Notes: a model not told the origin generated them from the letters alone. A DNA stretch of 64,000 nt from Streptomyces typhae (GCF_009755605.1 NZ_WPNZ01000032.1:1-64000), one strand, 5' to 3'; shown: positions 49,340-58,595, counted from the first letter of the stretch. A program made the numbers and translations.

Positions 49340-50419
49340 TCAGGCACGAGGCCGATGCGTCACCGTCGGAGCCGAAGGAACAGTGCGCCAGTCGGGATGC
49401 GCGGTCAGCCACGCCCGGTAGGCGGGGGTGCTCTCGACGATGTCGCGCTGAGCGTGCACGAGACGGCCCCACAGACTGCGCACCCACTCCTCGGACAACG
49501 GCCCGTCCGGCCTCCAGTACAACGCTGTGGTCATGGCGAGAGGTTCACCCCGCAGCGGCCGCAGCACCACGCCGGGGACGTCACGGATACCCGGCATCAC
49601 GGGCAGCACCGCACGTCTCTCCCGTACGAGCGCCAAGGCCGAAGCACCGTCGGCGACGCTGAGCGCGAGGGTGTGCCCGGACGCTCGGCCCGCAGCGGTG
49701 AGGTGCGCCCCCAGGTCGTCAGGACCCGGCGGCAGACACCACCGCTCCCCCGCCAGGTCGGCCAGCCGGACCTCCTGCCACGAGGCCAGCGGGTGGTTCG
49801 CCGACAGGGCTGCGAACAGCGGCTCCACGGCGACGACCGCCCCGCACAGCGCCCCCCTCGTCTCGCCACGCGGCGCCCCTCTCCTCTCCACGCCATGTGC
49901 GTCGCTCGCCTCCCCACGCGGCGCCCCGCCTCCGCCCACTCCCACCGGCACGGGATCAACCCCGGGCGGATGGAAGTGGGTCACCAGTGCGGCCTCGGTC
50001 CGTCCCTCGGCCAGGGCCCGCAGATGGCCTTCCGTACCGGCGGCCACGGTGATCTGCACGTCCGTACCGGCGACCAGGGGCACCGCCACGGACAGCTGGG
50101 CCACCAGCAGTCCGGGCGCGCACCCCATGCGCACCACCGCGGGCCAGGCGTCCTCCCGGTGCCGGGTGCACGCGGCGGCCATCCGTTCCACGGCGTCCAG
50201 CACGGTGCGCGCGTGCTCGATGACCACCGTCCCCAGCTCCGTGGGCTCCGCGCCCCGGGAACCACGCTGGAACAACAGGCCGCCCGCACCGCGTTCGGCC
50301 TGGGCCAACGACTGGGTGACGGACGGTTGGGCCAGGCCGAGTTCTCGTGCCGCGGCCGACAGGCTGCCCCGGTCGGCGATCGCCCTGACCACGCGCAGCT
50401 GCCTCAACTCCAGGCCCAT
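49340..50419 (-). CDS. LysR family regulator with a repetitive insert
   Basis: 359 residues from ATG 50419. HTH: ADRGSLSAAARELGLAQPSV. In the effector domain, at about residues 160-195, an insert rich in Gly, Arg and Ala contains two RGAPRGE-like repeats, encoded by duplicated CCACGCGGCGCCCC DNA. This makes the protein longer than usual (about 300). It is divergent from the trypsin gene, 122 bp between starts, so the protease is a plausible target. Confidence 0.85.
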   Translation of the reverse strand: MGLELRQLRVVRAIADRGSLSAAARELGLAQPSVTQSLAQAERGAGGLLFQRGSRGAEPTELGTVVIEHARTVLDAVERMAAACTRHREDAWPAVVRMGCAPGLLVAQLSVAVPLVAGTDVQITVAAGTEGHLRALAEGRTEAALVTHFHPPGVDPVPVGVGGGGAPRGEASDAHGVERRGAPRGETRGALCGAVVAVEPLFAALSANHPLASWQEVRLADLAGERWCLPPGPDDLGAHLTAAGRASGHTLALSVADGASALALVRERRAVLPVMPGIRDVPGVVLRPLRGEPLAMTTALYWRPDGPLSEEWVRSLWGRLVHAQRDIVESTPAYRAWLTAHPDWRTVPSAPTVTHRPRA

Positions 50420-50541
50420 AGGCGGACCTTAGAACGGATTGGGATTACCCGGGAAGACGTCGGACATCCATGGTGGATTCACCCGACGGCCCCGGCGTCC
50501 GGCGCCGGGACCGCCCCCCACTCCCTTTCGGAGGATTCCGC

Positions 50542-51369
50542 GTGTCTCCCACATCCCTCATACGCGGCGTGCTCAGCACGCTGCTGCTCGCCACCGCGGC
50601 GATCGCCCTCCCCGCGACCGCCCAGGCAGCTCCCGCCCCCGTACCGACCGGCGCGCAGCCCATCGTGGGCGGTGGCCAGGCGAGCGAGAACTACCCGTTC
50701 ATGGCCTCGCTGCAACAGCAGGGCCGCCATGGCTGCGGCGGCTCGCTGATCTCCTCGCAGTGGGTCGTCACCGCCGCCCACTGCGTCACCGGGCGGCAGG
50801 GCGGAGTGATCCCCGCCCAGCAGCTCCAGCTGCGCATCGGCTCGGCCGACCACACCCAGGGCACCGCCGCCGCCGTCCAGCGGGTCGTCCGCCACCCCTA
50901 CTACACCGGCGACGTCTCCGGCGGCAACGACATCGCCCTGCTGCAGCTGCGCACCCAGGTGCGGAACCAACCGGTCTCCATCGCGAGCGGCTCGCCCGCC
51001 GAGGGCACGTCGACCCGGCTCCTCGGCTGGGGCCAGACCTGTCCTCAGCAGGGCTGCTCGCAGCAGCCGCCCCGCTACCTCAAGCAGCTCGACACCCGGA
51101 TCAACCCCGACCGGATGTGCTCATCGGGCTTCAACCCGGCCAGTGAACTGTGCGTCTACGGCACCCCGCAGGCCACCGCCTGCTACGGGGACTCCGGCGG
51201 CCCGGCCCTGATCGGCTCGTCCGGGAGCTGGCAGCTGGTCGGCGCCACGAGCCGCGCCGGGCGCAACAGTTCCACCTGCGGCGACGGCAGCGCCACCATC
51301 TACACCGACGTGACCGCACACCGGCAGTGGATCAGCCAGAGCACCGGCGGAGCCGTGGCCCGTTCCTGA
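50542..51369 (+). CDS. Secreted trypsin-like serine protease (S1)
   Basis: 275 residues. GTG 50542 has GGAGG at 50530-50534. The signal peptide covers about 1-30, a short propeptide ends before Ile41, and the mature protein starts IVGGGQASENYPF. The catalytic triad is visible as VVTAAHC, NDIALLQL and ACYGDSGGP. Six or more cysteines form the usual disulfides. Streptomyces trypsins degrade substrate mycelium and proteins during development. A LysR gene is divergent and a terminator follows. Confidence 0.93.
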   Translation: MSPTSLIRGVLSTLLLATAAIALPATAQAAPAPVPTGAQPIVGGGQASENYPFMASLQQQGRHGCGGSLISSQWVVTAAHCVTGRQGGVIPAQQLQLRIGSADHTQGTAAAVQRVVRHPYYTGDVSGGNDIALLQLRTQVRNQPVSIASGSPAEGTSTRLLGWGQTCPQQGCSQQPPRYLKQLDTRINPDRMCSSGFNPASELCVYGTPQATACYGDSGGPALIGSSGSWQLVGATSRAGRNSSTCGDGSATIYTDVTAHRQWISQSTGGAVARS

Positions 51370-51382
51370 CCCCCCGATGACC

Positions 51383-51413
51383 GCGGACCCTGCCGACAAG
51401 CAGCAGGGTCCGC
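51383..51413. terminator. Bidirectional hairpin terminator
   Basis: Perfect arms GCGGACCCTGC (51383-51393) and GCAGGGTCCGC (51403-51413) with a 9-nt loop, 13 bp after the trypsin stop and facing the DnaA-like gene. Confidence 0.88.
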
Positions 51414-51608
51414 AGCCTCGGGCCCCGGCTGGGAGAGAAGGGCGATCCTCTTCCGACCCGGCCTCGTGCCGCTCGCGTCCGTGGGGGGCGGGGCGGCACA
51501 AAGGCGGCGGGGAGGCGGCCTACCGGTGCGGCCCTCCAGGGATGGCGGCACGTCGGCCGCTTCCTCGCCGTCCACCCGGCGCAGGACGGCCGGCCGACCG
51601 GGCAGGCC

Positions 51609-53510
51609 TTAGTCGGCCAGCGCGTCCACGGCGTCCTTGACCCTGACCGTGAGTTCGGTGATCTGGTTGTAGATGGAGCGGCGCTCCGCCATCAGGGCGC
51701 GGATCTTGTGCTCCGCGTGGTCGACGACGGCCGGGTCCTCCCTGTGGAAGAGCTCCCCGATCTTGGGCCGCGACAGGTCCGTCAGCTCGCAGCACAGGTA
51801 CATGGCGATCTGTCGTGCGGTCACCAGGGCGCGGCTGCGGTTCCTCGACCGCAGTTCGCCCAGCTCCATGCCGAAGTGGTCGGCCGTCGCGGTGGCGATC
51901 AGCTCACCCACTCGTTCTCCCCGTGACGGCCCGCGGTCGGGCACCAGGTCCTTGAGGACGGTCGCCGCCAGATCCAGGTCCACCGGAGCCCGGTTCAGGC
52001 GGGCGTACGCCGTCACACGGTTCAGTGCGCCTTCCAGCTCCCGGATGTTGCGGGAGGTGTGGGCGGCGATGAACTCCAGCGCCTCCGGATCCACCGTGAG
52101 CTGCTTCTCGCGCACCCTTCTGCTCAGCAGGGCGAAGCGCGTCTCCAGCTCGGGCGGCTGGATGTGGGTGACGACGCCCCACTCGAACCGGCTGCGCAGC
52201 CGGTCGCCGAGGTACGGCAGCTGCTTGGGCGGCCGGTCGGAGGACAAGACGATCTGTCTGCCCGCTTCCTGGAGGATGTTGAACGTGCGCAGCAGCTCAT
52301 CCAGGGCCGCCCTGTCGTCCCTCAGGAACTGGACGTCGTCGACCAGCAGGATGTCCACGTCCAGGATGGCCCGGCGGAAGTCCTCGGAGCGGACGTAGCG
52401 CACGCGGATGTTCGGGTGCAGCCGGCGGGCGTGGTGACCGATGGCGTGCAGCAGATGGGTCTTGCCGATTCCCGAAGCCCCGTAGAGGAACAGCGGGTTG
52501 TACGTCTTGCCTGGACTTTCCGCGACGGCTTCCGCGGCCGCGTGCGCGAACCGGTTCGACTCGCCCACTATCAGGGTGTCGAAGATGTGGGCCGGATGCA
52601 GGTCCTTCGGAGCCGCGTGCGGGTCCTTCGGAGGAGATGCCCGCGTCTGTGTGCTGGAGTGTCCGACCCATGCCGGGCGCGGCGGGCGGCCGGTCTGACG
52701 GCCAGTCTGGCGGCCGGTCTGCCGCCCGGTCTGGCGGCCGGGTACGAGGAACTCGTTCAAGGGGTCGTCGCCGTGGTCGCCCACGGAGTCGCCGTCCTCG
52801 CCCAGGGAGTCGACGTATCCGTCCCCTGCCTGGTCGGGGCCGACGTCCTCGCGGCCCTGCTGCTCCTCGACCGTGATCAGCTCGCGCTCCAGTTCCTCGC
52901 AACGCCGCTCCGCCTCCATACGCCGCGCGTGGGCGTCCCGCAGTTCCTCGCCGAGCGCCTCCACCTGCTCGATGAGGGACAGGCGTTCACGGCGCAGCCC
53001 CGACATCTGGTCCTCGTACAGCCGCAGGGCTTTGTCCGTGTCGGCGCGCTCGCGGTCGTGGTGGGCGCGCAGCTGTCCGATCTGCACCTCGAGGTCGGAA
53101 ACGCGGTGTTGCGCGTCGACCAACGCTCCTTCGAGCGCTCGGACCAGAGCAGCCGACCGTGTGGACTGCCGGTCGGCCTCGGCCAGTTCGTCCTCGAGGA
53201 CCTGCACCCGGTGCGTGGAGGAGCCGCTGCGGGCGAGCGCCTCACGATGCAGACGGCGTAACAACTCCGTGGCCTCAGGGGTGAGGGGCCGGTGCTGCTC
53301 CGCCACATCGCCGATGAGAGTGGTGACGAAATCCCAGGTCGGAACACGCGTGCCGTTGAGGAACCGCGAGATCGACCCCGCGTCCCAGCTCCGTCGGGCC
53401 GCGTACCTGCGGACGCTGAGGCCCAGCCCGTCGAAGAGACCGCGCAACGCTTCCGCCAGCGCCCGCGACTCGTCCGGCAGGTCCCCGCCCAGTGGCACCA
53501 GGCTGCCCAT
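51609..53510 (-). CDS. Chimeric DnaA-like protein: HTH + coiled coil + DnaA AAA+ and DNA-binding domains
   Basis: 633 residues from ATG 53510 (AGGGGGCGGG upstream). Residues about 15-70 form an XRE-type HTH (SVRRYAARRSWDAGSISRFL). About 105-220 is heptad-rich coiled coil. A linker with RQTG repeats (12-bp DNA repeats, 52686-52742) follows. From about 310 the DnaA core begins: Walker A GASGIGKTHL (Lys350), Walker B LLVDDVQFL and sensor-2 SRNIRELEGALNRV. The C-terminal DnaA DNA-binding domain keeps ARQIAMYLCCELTDLS, but the DnaA-box signature R-D-H-T-T-V is replaced by REDPAVV. DnaA domains I and II are missing. It is not the chromosomal initiator; perhaps a transcription regulator or an initiator for another replicon. 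Confidence 0.85.
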   Translation of the reverse strand: MGSLVPLGGDLPDESRALAEALRGLFDGLGLSVRRYAARRSWDAGSISRFLNGTRVPTWDFVTTLIGDVAEQHRPLTPEATELLRRLHREALARSGSSTHRVQVLEDELAEADRQSTRSAALVRALEGALVDAQHRVSDLEVQIGQLRAHHDRERADTDKALRLYEDQMSGLRRERLSLIEQVEALGEELRDAHARRMEAERRCEELERELITVEEQQGREDVGPDQAGDGYVDSLGEDGDSVGDHGDDPLNEFLVPGRQTGRQTGRQTGRQTGRPPRPAWVGHSSTQTRASPPKDPHAAPKDLHPAHIFDTLIVGESNRFAHAAAEAVAESPGKTYNPLFLYGASGIGKTHLLHAIGHHARRLHPNIRVRYVRSEDFRRAILDVDILLVDDVQFLRDDRAALDELLRTFNILQEAGRQIVLSSDRPPKQLPYLGDRLRSRFEWGVVTHIQPPELETRFALLSRRVREKQLTVDPEALEFIAAHTSRNIRELEGALNRVTAYARLNRAPVDLDLAATVLKDLVPDRGPSRGERVGELIATATADHFGMELGELRSRNRSRALVTARQIAMYLCCELTDLSRPKIGELFHREDPAVVDHAEHKIRALMAERRSIYNQITELTVRVKDAVDALAD

Positions 53511-53634
53511 ACCCGCCCCCTGTTCTTCTTCCGTGCTCGGTGTTGCAAGACGTGGCAACTGTGCCGCCTGGCGCAACACCCCGCACCCGCAACAGCCTGA
53601 TCTCGCCCCATCGAGAGATCAGAAAGGCTGAGCC

Positions 53635-53925
53635 ATGCACTTCCCCCGGCGGCGAACCGACCTCGCCGTGTTCCTCGCGGTCCTGCTGACCGGCGTCGTC
53701 CTCATCCTGTGCCGGGTGCGGCCCGAGGCGGTGTCCACCATCGCGATCGGGCTCTCCACGCTGTATGCCGCGTGGCAGCGGCAGGAGCCCAGGTACCGGG
53801 ACCGCGACATGACGGAGGAAGGCCGTCGCCCCACCGAGCAGGAGCGTCTCAGCACGGAGGAAGGCCGTCACGCCACCGAGCAGGAGCGTCTCAGCACCGG
53901 CGAGGACCGTGGCACCCGAGAGTAG
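53635..53925 (+). CDS. Small membrane protein with repetitive acidic tail
   Basis: 96 residues from ATG 53635 (AAAGG upstream). It has two membrane helices (LAVFLAVLLTGVVLILC and VSTIAIGLSTLYAAW), then a charged tail with two copies of a 14-residue E-G-R-x-x-T-E-Q-E-R-L-S-T-x repeat encoded by duplicated 42-bp DNA. It is divergent from the DnaA-like gene (124 bp), so they may share control. The function is unknown. Confidence 0.65.
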   Translation: MHFPRRRTDLAVFLAVLLTGVVLILCRVRPEAVSTIAIGLSTLYAAWQRQEPRYRDRDMTEEGRRPTEQERLSTEEGRHATEQERLSTGEDRGTRE

Positions 53926-53963
53926 GTCCCCCGCCCCCGCTCGCCCCTTGATACGGTGCGCCG

Positions 53964-54392
53964 ATGTCCTCGATCAGGAAGTTCCAAGTCACCTTCGACT
54001 GCGCGGAACCCGAGCGTCTCGCCCGGTTCTGGTGCGAGGTGTTGGGGTATGTCGTCCCGCCGCCGCCCGACGGGTACGCCACGTGGGACGACTTCAAGCT
54101 CTCCCAGCCTGCTGAGCAGCGGGATTCCTGGTTTGCCTGCTCCGACCCCACCGGGGTGGGCCCGCGCCTGTACTTCCAGCGCGTACCCGAAGGGAAGGCC
54201 GTGAAGAACCGGCTGCACCTCGACGTGCGGGTGGGGACCGGCCTCGTCGGTGAAGAGCGCCTGGCCGCGCTCGAAGCCGAGTGCGCCCGGCTGGTGCCGC
54301 TCGGCGCCGTCCACGTGTGCACGCTCTACGACGGCACCGATGCGTGCATCCCGATGCTGGACATCGAGGGCAACGAGTTCTGTATCGACTGA
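53964..54392 (+). CDS. VOC superfamily protein
   Basis: 142 residues from ATG 53964. It opens KFQVTFDCAEPERLARFWCE, the typical first strand and helix of the glyoxalase-like VOC group. The middle NRLHLDVRVG and end MLDIEGNEFCID place His and Glu at positions used as metal ligands. The family members nearest in pattern are annotated glyoxalase-like. The substrate is unknown. Downstream, 54400-54579 is a GC-rich leader for the helicase. Confidence 0.85.
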   Translation: MSSIRKFQVTFDCAEPERLARFWCEVLGYVVPPPPDGYATWDDFKLSQPAEQRDSWFACSDPTGVGPRLYFQRVPEGKAVKNRLHLDVRVGTGLVGEERLAALEAECARLVPLGAVHVCTLYDGTDACIPMLDIEGNEFCID

Positions 54393-54579
54393 GAGCGGTA
54401 CGGGTCGTGCCGTGAGGGGCGGAGACGGCTGACGGTAGAGTGTCCAGGGCGGCGTCGACGCGACCGGCCCGGAGCCTCTGAAGTCGCGAAGCACACGTAC
54501 GCAGCCGTCCCGGCCCGCGCCTGCGGAGTCGGCATCTGCCGGGCCTTCCTCGGCACGTACCCCGTGAGGAAGACTCTTC

Positions 54580-56004
54580 ATGACGCATCAGAGCCGCCGC
54601 CCCGGCACCACCCCGCACGACGAGAAGCCCGCGCAGCCGACGGCGCCCTCGACGGGAGCGCCTCCGGTCGCCTCCTTCGCCGCACTGGAGCTGCCCGCCC
54701 CGCTGCTGCGTACGCTCGACGGACTCGGTGTGCGCGAGCCCTTCCCGATCCAGGCCGCCACGCTGCCCAGCGCCCTCGCGGGCCGCGACGTGCTGGGACG
54801 CGGACGCACCGGGTCCGGCAAGACGCTCGCCTTCGGCCTGCCGCTGCTCGCCCGCACGTCCGGGCGCCGCGCCGAGGCGAAGCAGCCGCTGGCCCTGGTC
54901 CTCGTACCCACCCGGGAGCTGGCGCAGCAGGTCACGGAGGCGCTCACGCCGTACGCCGCAGCCGTGGGGCTGCGGCTCGCCACGGTCGTCGGCGGCATGT
55001 CGATCGGCCGCCAGATCGCCGAGCTGCGCGACGGGGCCGAGGTCGTCGTCGCCACCCCGGGCCGCCTGCACGACCTCGTCGAGCGCAAGGCCTGCCGCCT
55101 CGGCCGGGTCCGGATCACCGTCCTGGACGAAGCGGACCAGATGTGCGACATGGGCTTTCTGCCGCAGGTCACCGAGGCGCTCGACCTGGTGCACCCCGAC
55201 GGCCAGCGCATGCTGTTCTCGGCCACCCTGGACCGCGACGTCGACCAGCTCGTCGCCGACCACCTCCACGACCCCGTCGTGCACTCGGTCGACCCCTCCG
55301 CGGGGGCGGTCACGACGATGGAGCACCACCTGCTGGTGGTCCACGGACCCGACCGGTACGCCGTGACGACGGAGATCGCCGCCCGCGACGGTCGTGTCCT
55401 GCTGTTCCTCGACACCAAGCACGCCGTCGACCGCCTCACCCAGCACCTGCGGGCCAGCGGGGTGCGTGCCGCGGCCCTGCACAGCGGCAAGTCGCAGCCG
55501 CAGCGCACACGCACCCTGGCCCAGTTCAAGGACGGGCAGGTGACCGTACTGGTGGCGACCAACGTCGCGGCCCGCGGCCTGCACGTCGACGACCTGGACC
55601 TGGTGGTCAACGTCGACCCGCCGACCGACCCCAAGGACTATCTGCACCGCGCGGGACGCACCGCCCGCGCCGGCGAGTCCGGTCGGGTCGTCACGCTGGT
55701 CCTCACCGGTCAGCGCCGCGAGACGACCCGCCTGCTGGCCGAGGCGGGCATCGAGCCGACGGTCACCAAGGTGCGCTCGGGCGAGGCGGAGCTCAGCCGC
55801 ATCACCGGGGCCAAGGCACCCTCCGGCACCCCTCTCGACGGCGGACCCCCGGCGTCCCGCCCCAAGAACACGAACGCTCCCTTCCGCGGCCTGGGCACCA
55901 GCAAGGACACATCCCGCGGCACGGGTGGCAAGTCCCGCAAGACGGGCGAGGCCCGCAAGCTGGCGGAGGCCCGAAAGGCAGCCAGGGTGCGTCGCGGGGG
56001 CTGA
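54580..56004 (+). CDS. DEAD-box ATP-dependent RNA helicase
   Basis: 474 residues. ATG 54580 has GAGGAAG upstream. Motifs in order: Q motif PFPIQ, I RTGSGKT, Ia PTRELAQQ, II DEAD, III SAT, IV-V DTKHAV and TNVAARGLHV, and VI HRAGRTARAG. A basic Ser/Lys/Arg-rich C-terminal tail (GGKSRKTGEARKLAEARKAA) helps RNA binding. It is similar to RhlE/CshA-type enzymes that remodel structured RNA, often in the cold. The preceding ~180-nt untranslated region could carry regulation. Confidence 0.93.
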   Translation: MTHQSRRPGTTPHDEKPAQPTAPSTGAPPVASFAALELPAPLLRTLDGLGVREPFPIQAATLPSALAGRDVLGRGRTGSGKTLAFGLPLLARTSGRRAEAKQPLALVLVPTRELAQQVTEALTPYAAAVGLRLATVVGGMSIGRQIAELRDGAEVVVATPGRLHDLVERKACRLGRVRITVLDEADQMCDMGFLPQVTEALDLVHPDGQRMLFSATLDRDVDQLVADHLHDPVVHSVDPSAGAVTTMEHHLLVVHGPDRYAVTTEIAARDGRVLLFLDTKHAVDRLTQHLRASGVRAAALHSGKSQPQRTRTLAQFKDGQVTVLVATNVAARGLHVDDLDLVVNVDPPTDPKDYLHRAGRTARAGESGRVVTLVLTGQRRETTRLLAEAGIEPTVTKVRSGEAELSRITGAKAPSGTPLDGGPPASRPKNTNAPFRGLGTSKDTSRGTGGKSRKTGEARKLAEARKAARVRRGG

Positions 56005-56060
56005 CCGCGCCCCGCAGGAGGGTTCTCCGCCCAGCGCCAGTCGGCCATGCGCACAGCCGC

Positions 56061-56164
56061 GCGCAGCTCCGTCCGGCCCGTCGCTCAGTAGCGGCGCGCA
56101 GCTCCGTCCGGTCCGTCGTTCAGCAGCCGCGCGCAGCGGTGTCCGGGCCGTCGCTCAGTAGCCG
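56061..56164. repeat. 35-bp direct repeat, three copies
   Basis: Copies start at 56061, 56096 and 56131, each beginning GCGCAGC and including CCGTCGCTCAGTAGC with a few changes. They fill the gap between the helicase and the convergent 56155-56538 gene, the last copy entering its 3' end. Confidence 0.85.
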
Positions 56165-56538
56165 GGCGGGATCCGGTCCTGCGGCCCGTCAGCCACCTCT
56201 GCCGCCGGTGCGGTCCGTGCCGCCTCCACTACCCCGTCGTCCCGCTGCGCTCGCTCGCCCACGGCCGGGTCGGCGGAGTCGGACACCAGTTCCGCTATGC
56301 GCAGGGTGCACTCCCACTCCGTCACCTTGCCGTGGATCACGACCAGGTAGGTCTCCTGACCGGCGAAGCGGTACACCCGGCGCCACTTCTCGATGATTCT
56401 CTTGCTCGGTACGTACGTGTGGACGGCTGACCGGAGCGCCTTCAGCGCCTGCTCCTCGGTGTCCAGCCCGCGGTGGAGGAACTCGGTACTGTGCACGTCG
56501 CCGTAGCGGTACCCCGCGATCACGACCCAGCTGCCCAT
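56155..56538 (-). CDS. Small protein of unknown function
   Basis: 127 residues from ATG 56538 (GGGGGAG upstream). The opening WVVIAGYRYGDVHSTEFLHR and AVHTYVPSKRIIEKWRRVYR suggest a compact alpha/beta domain of about 85 residues, followed by an acidic tail. No family is recognised. The 3' end overlaps the last copy of the 35-bp repeat. Confidence 0.65.
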   Translation of the reverse strand: MGSWVVIAGYRYGDVHSTEFLHRGLDTEEQALKALRSAVHTYVPSKRIIEKWRRVYRFAGQETYLVVIHGKVTEWECTLRIAELVSDSADPAVGERAQRDDGVVEAARTAPAAEVADGPQDRIPPGY

Positions 56539-56774
56539 GCCCCGCTCCCCCTTCGGTGCCCTTGCCAGTCAGCCACAGCACGGTTCCTGGAGCAAGAGTG
56601 ACGCAGGCCCGGGCGCGAGGCCGGGTCATAGATTGTTCAAATCACCGTCAAGTGGTACGACCACGCATCTGAGCGAGCCAACCGCGACCGCAGCGCGGGG
56701 TGACCGCCTGACCAGCGGCCACCCGGCACGCGGCGCTCCCCGCAGCCTCTTCGCGCCCGGATTTCGGTCCCAAA

Positions 56775-56809
56775 TTGGTCTAGTCCTTATTTGGTCCATA
56801 CCATTGACA
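56775..56809 (+). promoter_or_regulatory. Chitinase promoter with paired DasR-type sites
   Basis: TTGGTCTAGTCCTT (56775-56788) and TTGGTCCATACCAT (56791-56804) are tandem TGGTC-N-A-x-ACC elements, like the direct repeats of Streptomyces chitinase promoters recognised by DasR. A consensus TTGACA -35 box overlaps the second site at its last base (56804-56809). This predicts GlcNAc-relieved repression and places transcription start near 56838. Confidence 0.75.
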
Positions 56810-56890
56810 TGCCTATGACCACGGGACTACCTCATGGAGCAACAACAGCGCGTCAGCCCCTTGTTGGCGCCTCTTCACCCTTGGATGGCC

Positions 56891-58414
56891 ATGAGACGTA
56901 TGCGTTCCCTCCGTGCCGCTCTCACCGCGGCGGCCACCGCGGTGGCCGCTCTGGGCCTGACCGCGGTCTCGGGCTCCCCCGCCCAGGCCGCGACGCCGCT
57001 GCCCGCCCATGTCTTCGCCCCCTACTTCGAGTCCTGGACGGGCGAGAGCCCCGCCGCGCTCAGCGCCGAGTCCGGCGCCAAGCACCTCACGATGGCCTTC
57101 CTCCAGACGGCGACGAAGGGCTCCTGCACCGCCTACTGGAACGGCGACACGTCGCTGCCCATCGACACGAAGTCCTTCGGCGCCGACATCAAGACGATCC
57201 AGAGCCGCGGCGGAGACGTCATCCCCTCCTTCGGCGGCTACACGGCGGACACCACCGGCACCGAGATCGCCGACAGCTGCACCGATGTCGACCAGATCGC
57301 CGCCGTCTACCAGAAGGTCATCACGACCTACGACATCCCGCGGCTCGACATGGACATCGAGATCGACGCGCTGGACAACACCGCAGGCATCGACCGGCGG
57401 AACAAGGCGATCAAGAAGGTCCAGGACTGGGCCGCCTCCACCGGGCGCAAGCTGGAGATCTCCTACACCCTGCCGACGACGACCCGGGGCCTCGCGGCCA
57501 ACGGTGTCGCCCTGCTCAAGAACGCCGTGGCCAACGGCACACGGGTCGACGTCGCCAACATCATGACGTTCGACTACTACGACAACGCCCAGCACGACAT
57601 GGCCCAGGACACCAAGACCGCCGCCCAGGGCCTGTACGACCAGCTCGCCAAGCTCTACCCGAGCAAGACCCCGGCCCAGCTCTGGGGCATGATCGGCATC
57701 ACCGAGATGCCCGGCGTCGACGACTTCGGACCGGCCGAGACGTTCACTCTGGCCAACGCCAAGGAGGTGTACAGCTGGGCGGTCTCCAAGGGCATCAACA
57801 TGATCAGCTTCTGGGCCCTCCAGCGTGACAACGGAAAGTGCCCCGGCGGCGGAGCCAAGGACGACTGCTCCGGCATCGAGCAGGGCACCTGGGACTTCTC
57901 CCGCATCTTCGCGCCCTTCACCAGCGGCGGCACCGCCCCGAGTGACGACTTCTCCCTGGCGGCCTCCCCCGCCTCCGGCACCGTCAAGGCGGGCAGCTCC
58001 GCCACCAGCACGGTGAGGACCTCGGTGACCGCGGGCACCGCCAAGACCGTCGACCTCAAGGTCAGCGGCGCGCCCGCCGGGGTCACCGCCTCCCTCAGCC
58101 CCTCCTCGGTGACGGCCGGCGAGACGTCGACGCTCACGGTCTCCACCACCGCGGCAGCCGTCAACGGCACCTACGACATCGTGGTCACCGGTACGAGCCC
58201 GTCGGCCGCCCACTCGACGACGTACTCCCTGACCGTCACCGGCGGCAGCGGCAACCAGTGCACGGCCGCGCCCTGGGCCTCGGGCACGGTCTACACCGGC
58301 GGCCAGCAGGTGTCGCACAAGGGACACAGCTGGAAGGCCAAGTGGTGGACGACGGGCGAGGAGCCCGGCAGCACCGGGCAGTGGGGTGTGTGGCAGGACC
58401 TCGGGGCCTGCTGA
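56891..58414 (+). CDS. Secreted family 18 chitinase with C-terminal chitin-binding module
   Basis: 507 residues from ATG 56891 (ATG 56885 is possible; ATG 56834 lies upstream of the predicted transcript start). The signal peptide covers about 1-36. The GH18 catalytic motif is LDMDIE (Asp153, Asp155, Glu157). An Ig-like module at about 365-450 is followed by a CBM5/12 module (APWASGTVYTGGQQVSHKGH..WKAKWWTTG). It hydrolyses chitin outside the cell. DasR-type sites in the promoter link it to N-acetylglucosamine sensing. A hairpin near 58424-58458 terminates it. Confidence 0.93.
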   Translation: MRRMRSLRAALTAAATAVAALGLTAVSGSPAQAATPLPAHVFAPYFESWTGESPAALSAESGAKHLTMAFLQTATKGSCTAYWNGDTSLPIDTKSFGADIKTIQSRGGDVIPSFGGYTADTTGTEIADSCTDVDQIAAVYQKVITTYDIPRLDMDIEIDALDNTAGIDRRNKAIKKVQDWAASTGRKLEISYTLPTTTRGLAANGVALLKNAVANGTRVDVANIMTFDYYDNAQHDMAQDTKTAAQGLYDQLAKLYPSKTPAQLWGMIGITEMPGVDDFGPAETFTLANAKEVYSWAVSKGINMISFWALQRDNGKCPGGGAKDDCSGIEQGTWDFSRIFAPFTSGGTAPSDDFSLAASPASGTVKAGSSATSTVRTSVTAGTAKTVDLKVSGAPAGVTASLSPSSVTAGETSTLTVSTTAAAVNGTYDIVVTGTSPSAAHSTTYSLTVTGGSGNQCTAAPWASGTVYTGGQQVSHKGHSWKAKWWTTGEEPGSTGQWGVWQDLGAC

Positions 58415-58423
58415 GTCACTGAA

Positions 58424-58458
58424 CCCGGGGGCTTCCGGCAGGACCGGGAGCCCCCCGG
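58424..58458 (+). terminator. Hairpin terminator after the chitinase gene
   Basis: CCCGGGGGCT (58424-58433) pairs with AGCCCCCCGG (58449-58458) with one small irregularity, 10 bp after the stop. Confidence 0.7.
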
Positions 58459-58595
58459 TGTCACTCCCTGCGCACCACAAGCGGGCCTGACCGTGCGCAC
58501 CACAAGCGGGCCTGACCAGCAGCGCAGCACACTAGAATGAGTCGTTCTCACGCATACACGGACACGCGCGAACAGGGCAGGGAGGGGGAGTCCCG

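Noticed and set aside
52059..53261. 400-codon plus-strand frame
   Set aside because: It is antisense to the DnaA-like gene. Val/Arg-rich composition without motifs.
56061..56164. Candidate CRISPR array
   Set aside because: The 35-bp units are contiguous, without spacers, and no cas genes are nearby.
56813..58480. 555-codon minus-strand frame
   Set aside because: It is antisense to the chitinase, which has a DasR-type promoter and full domain content.
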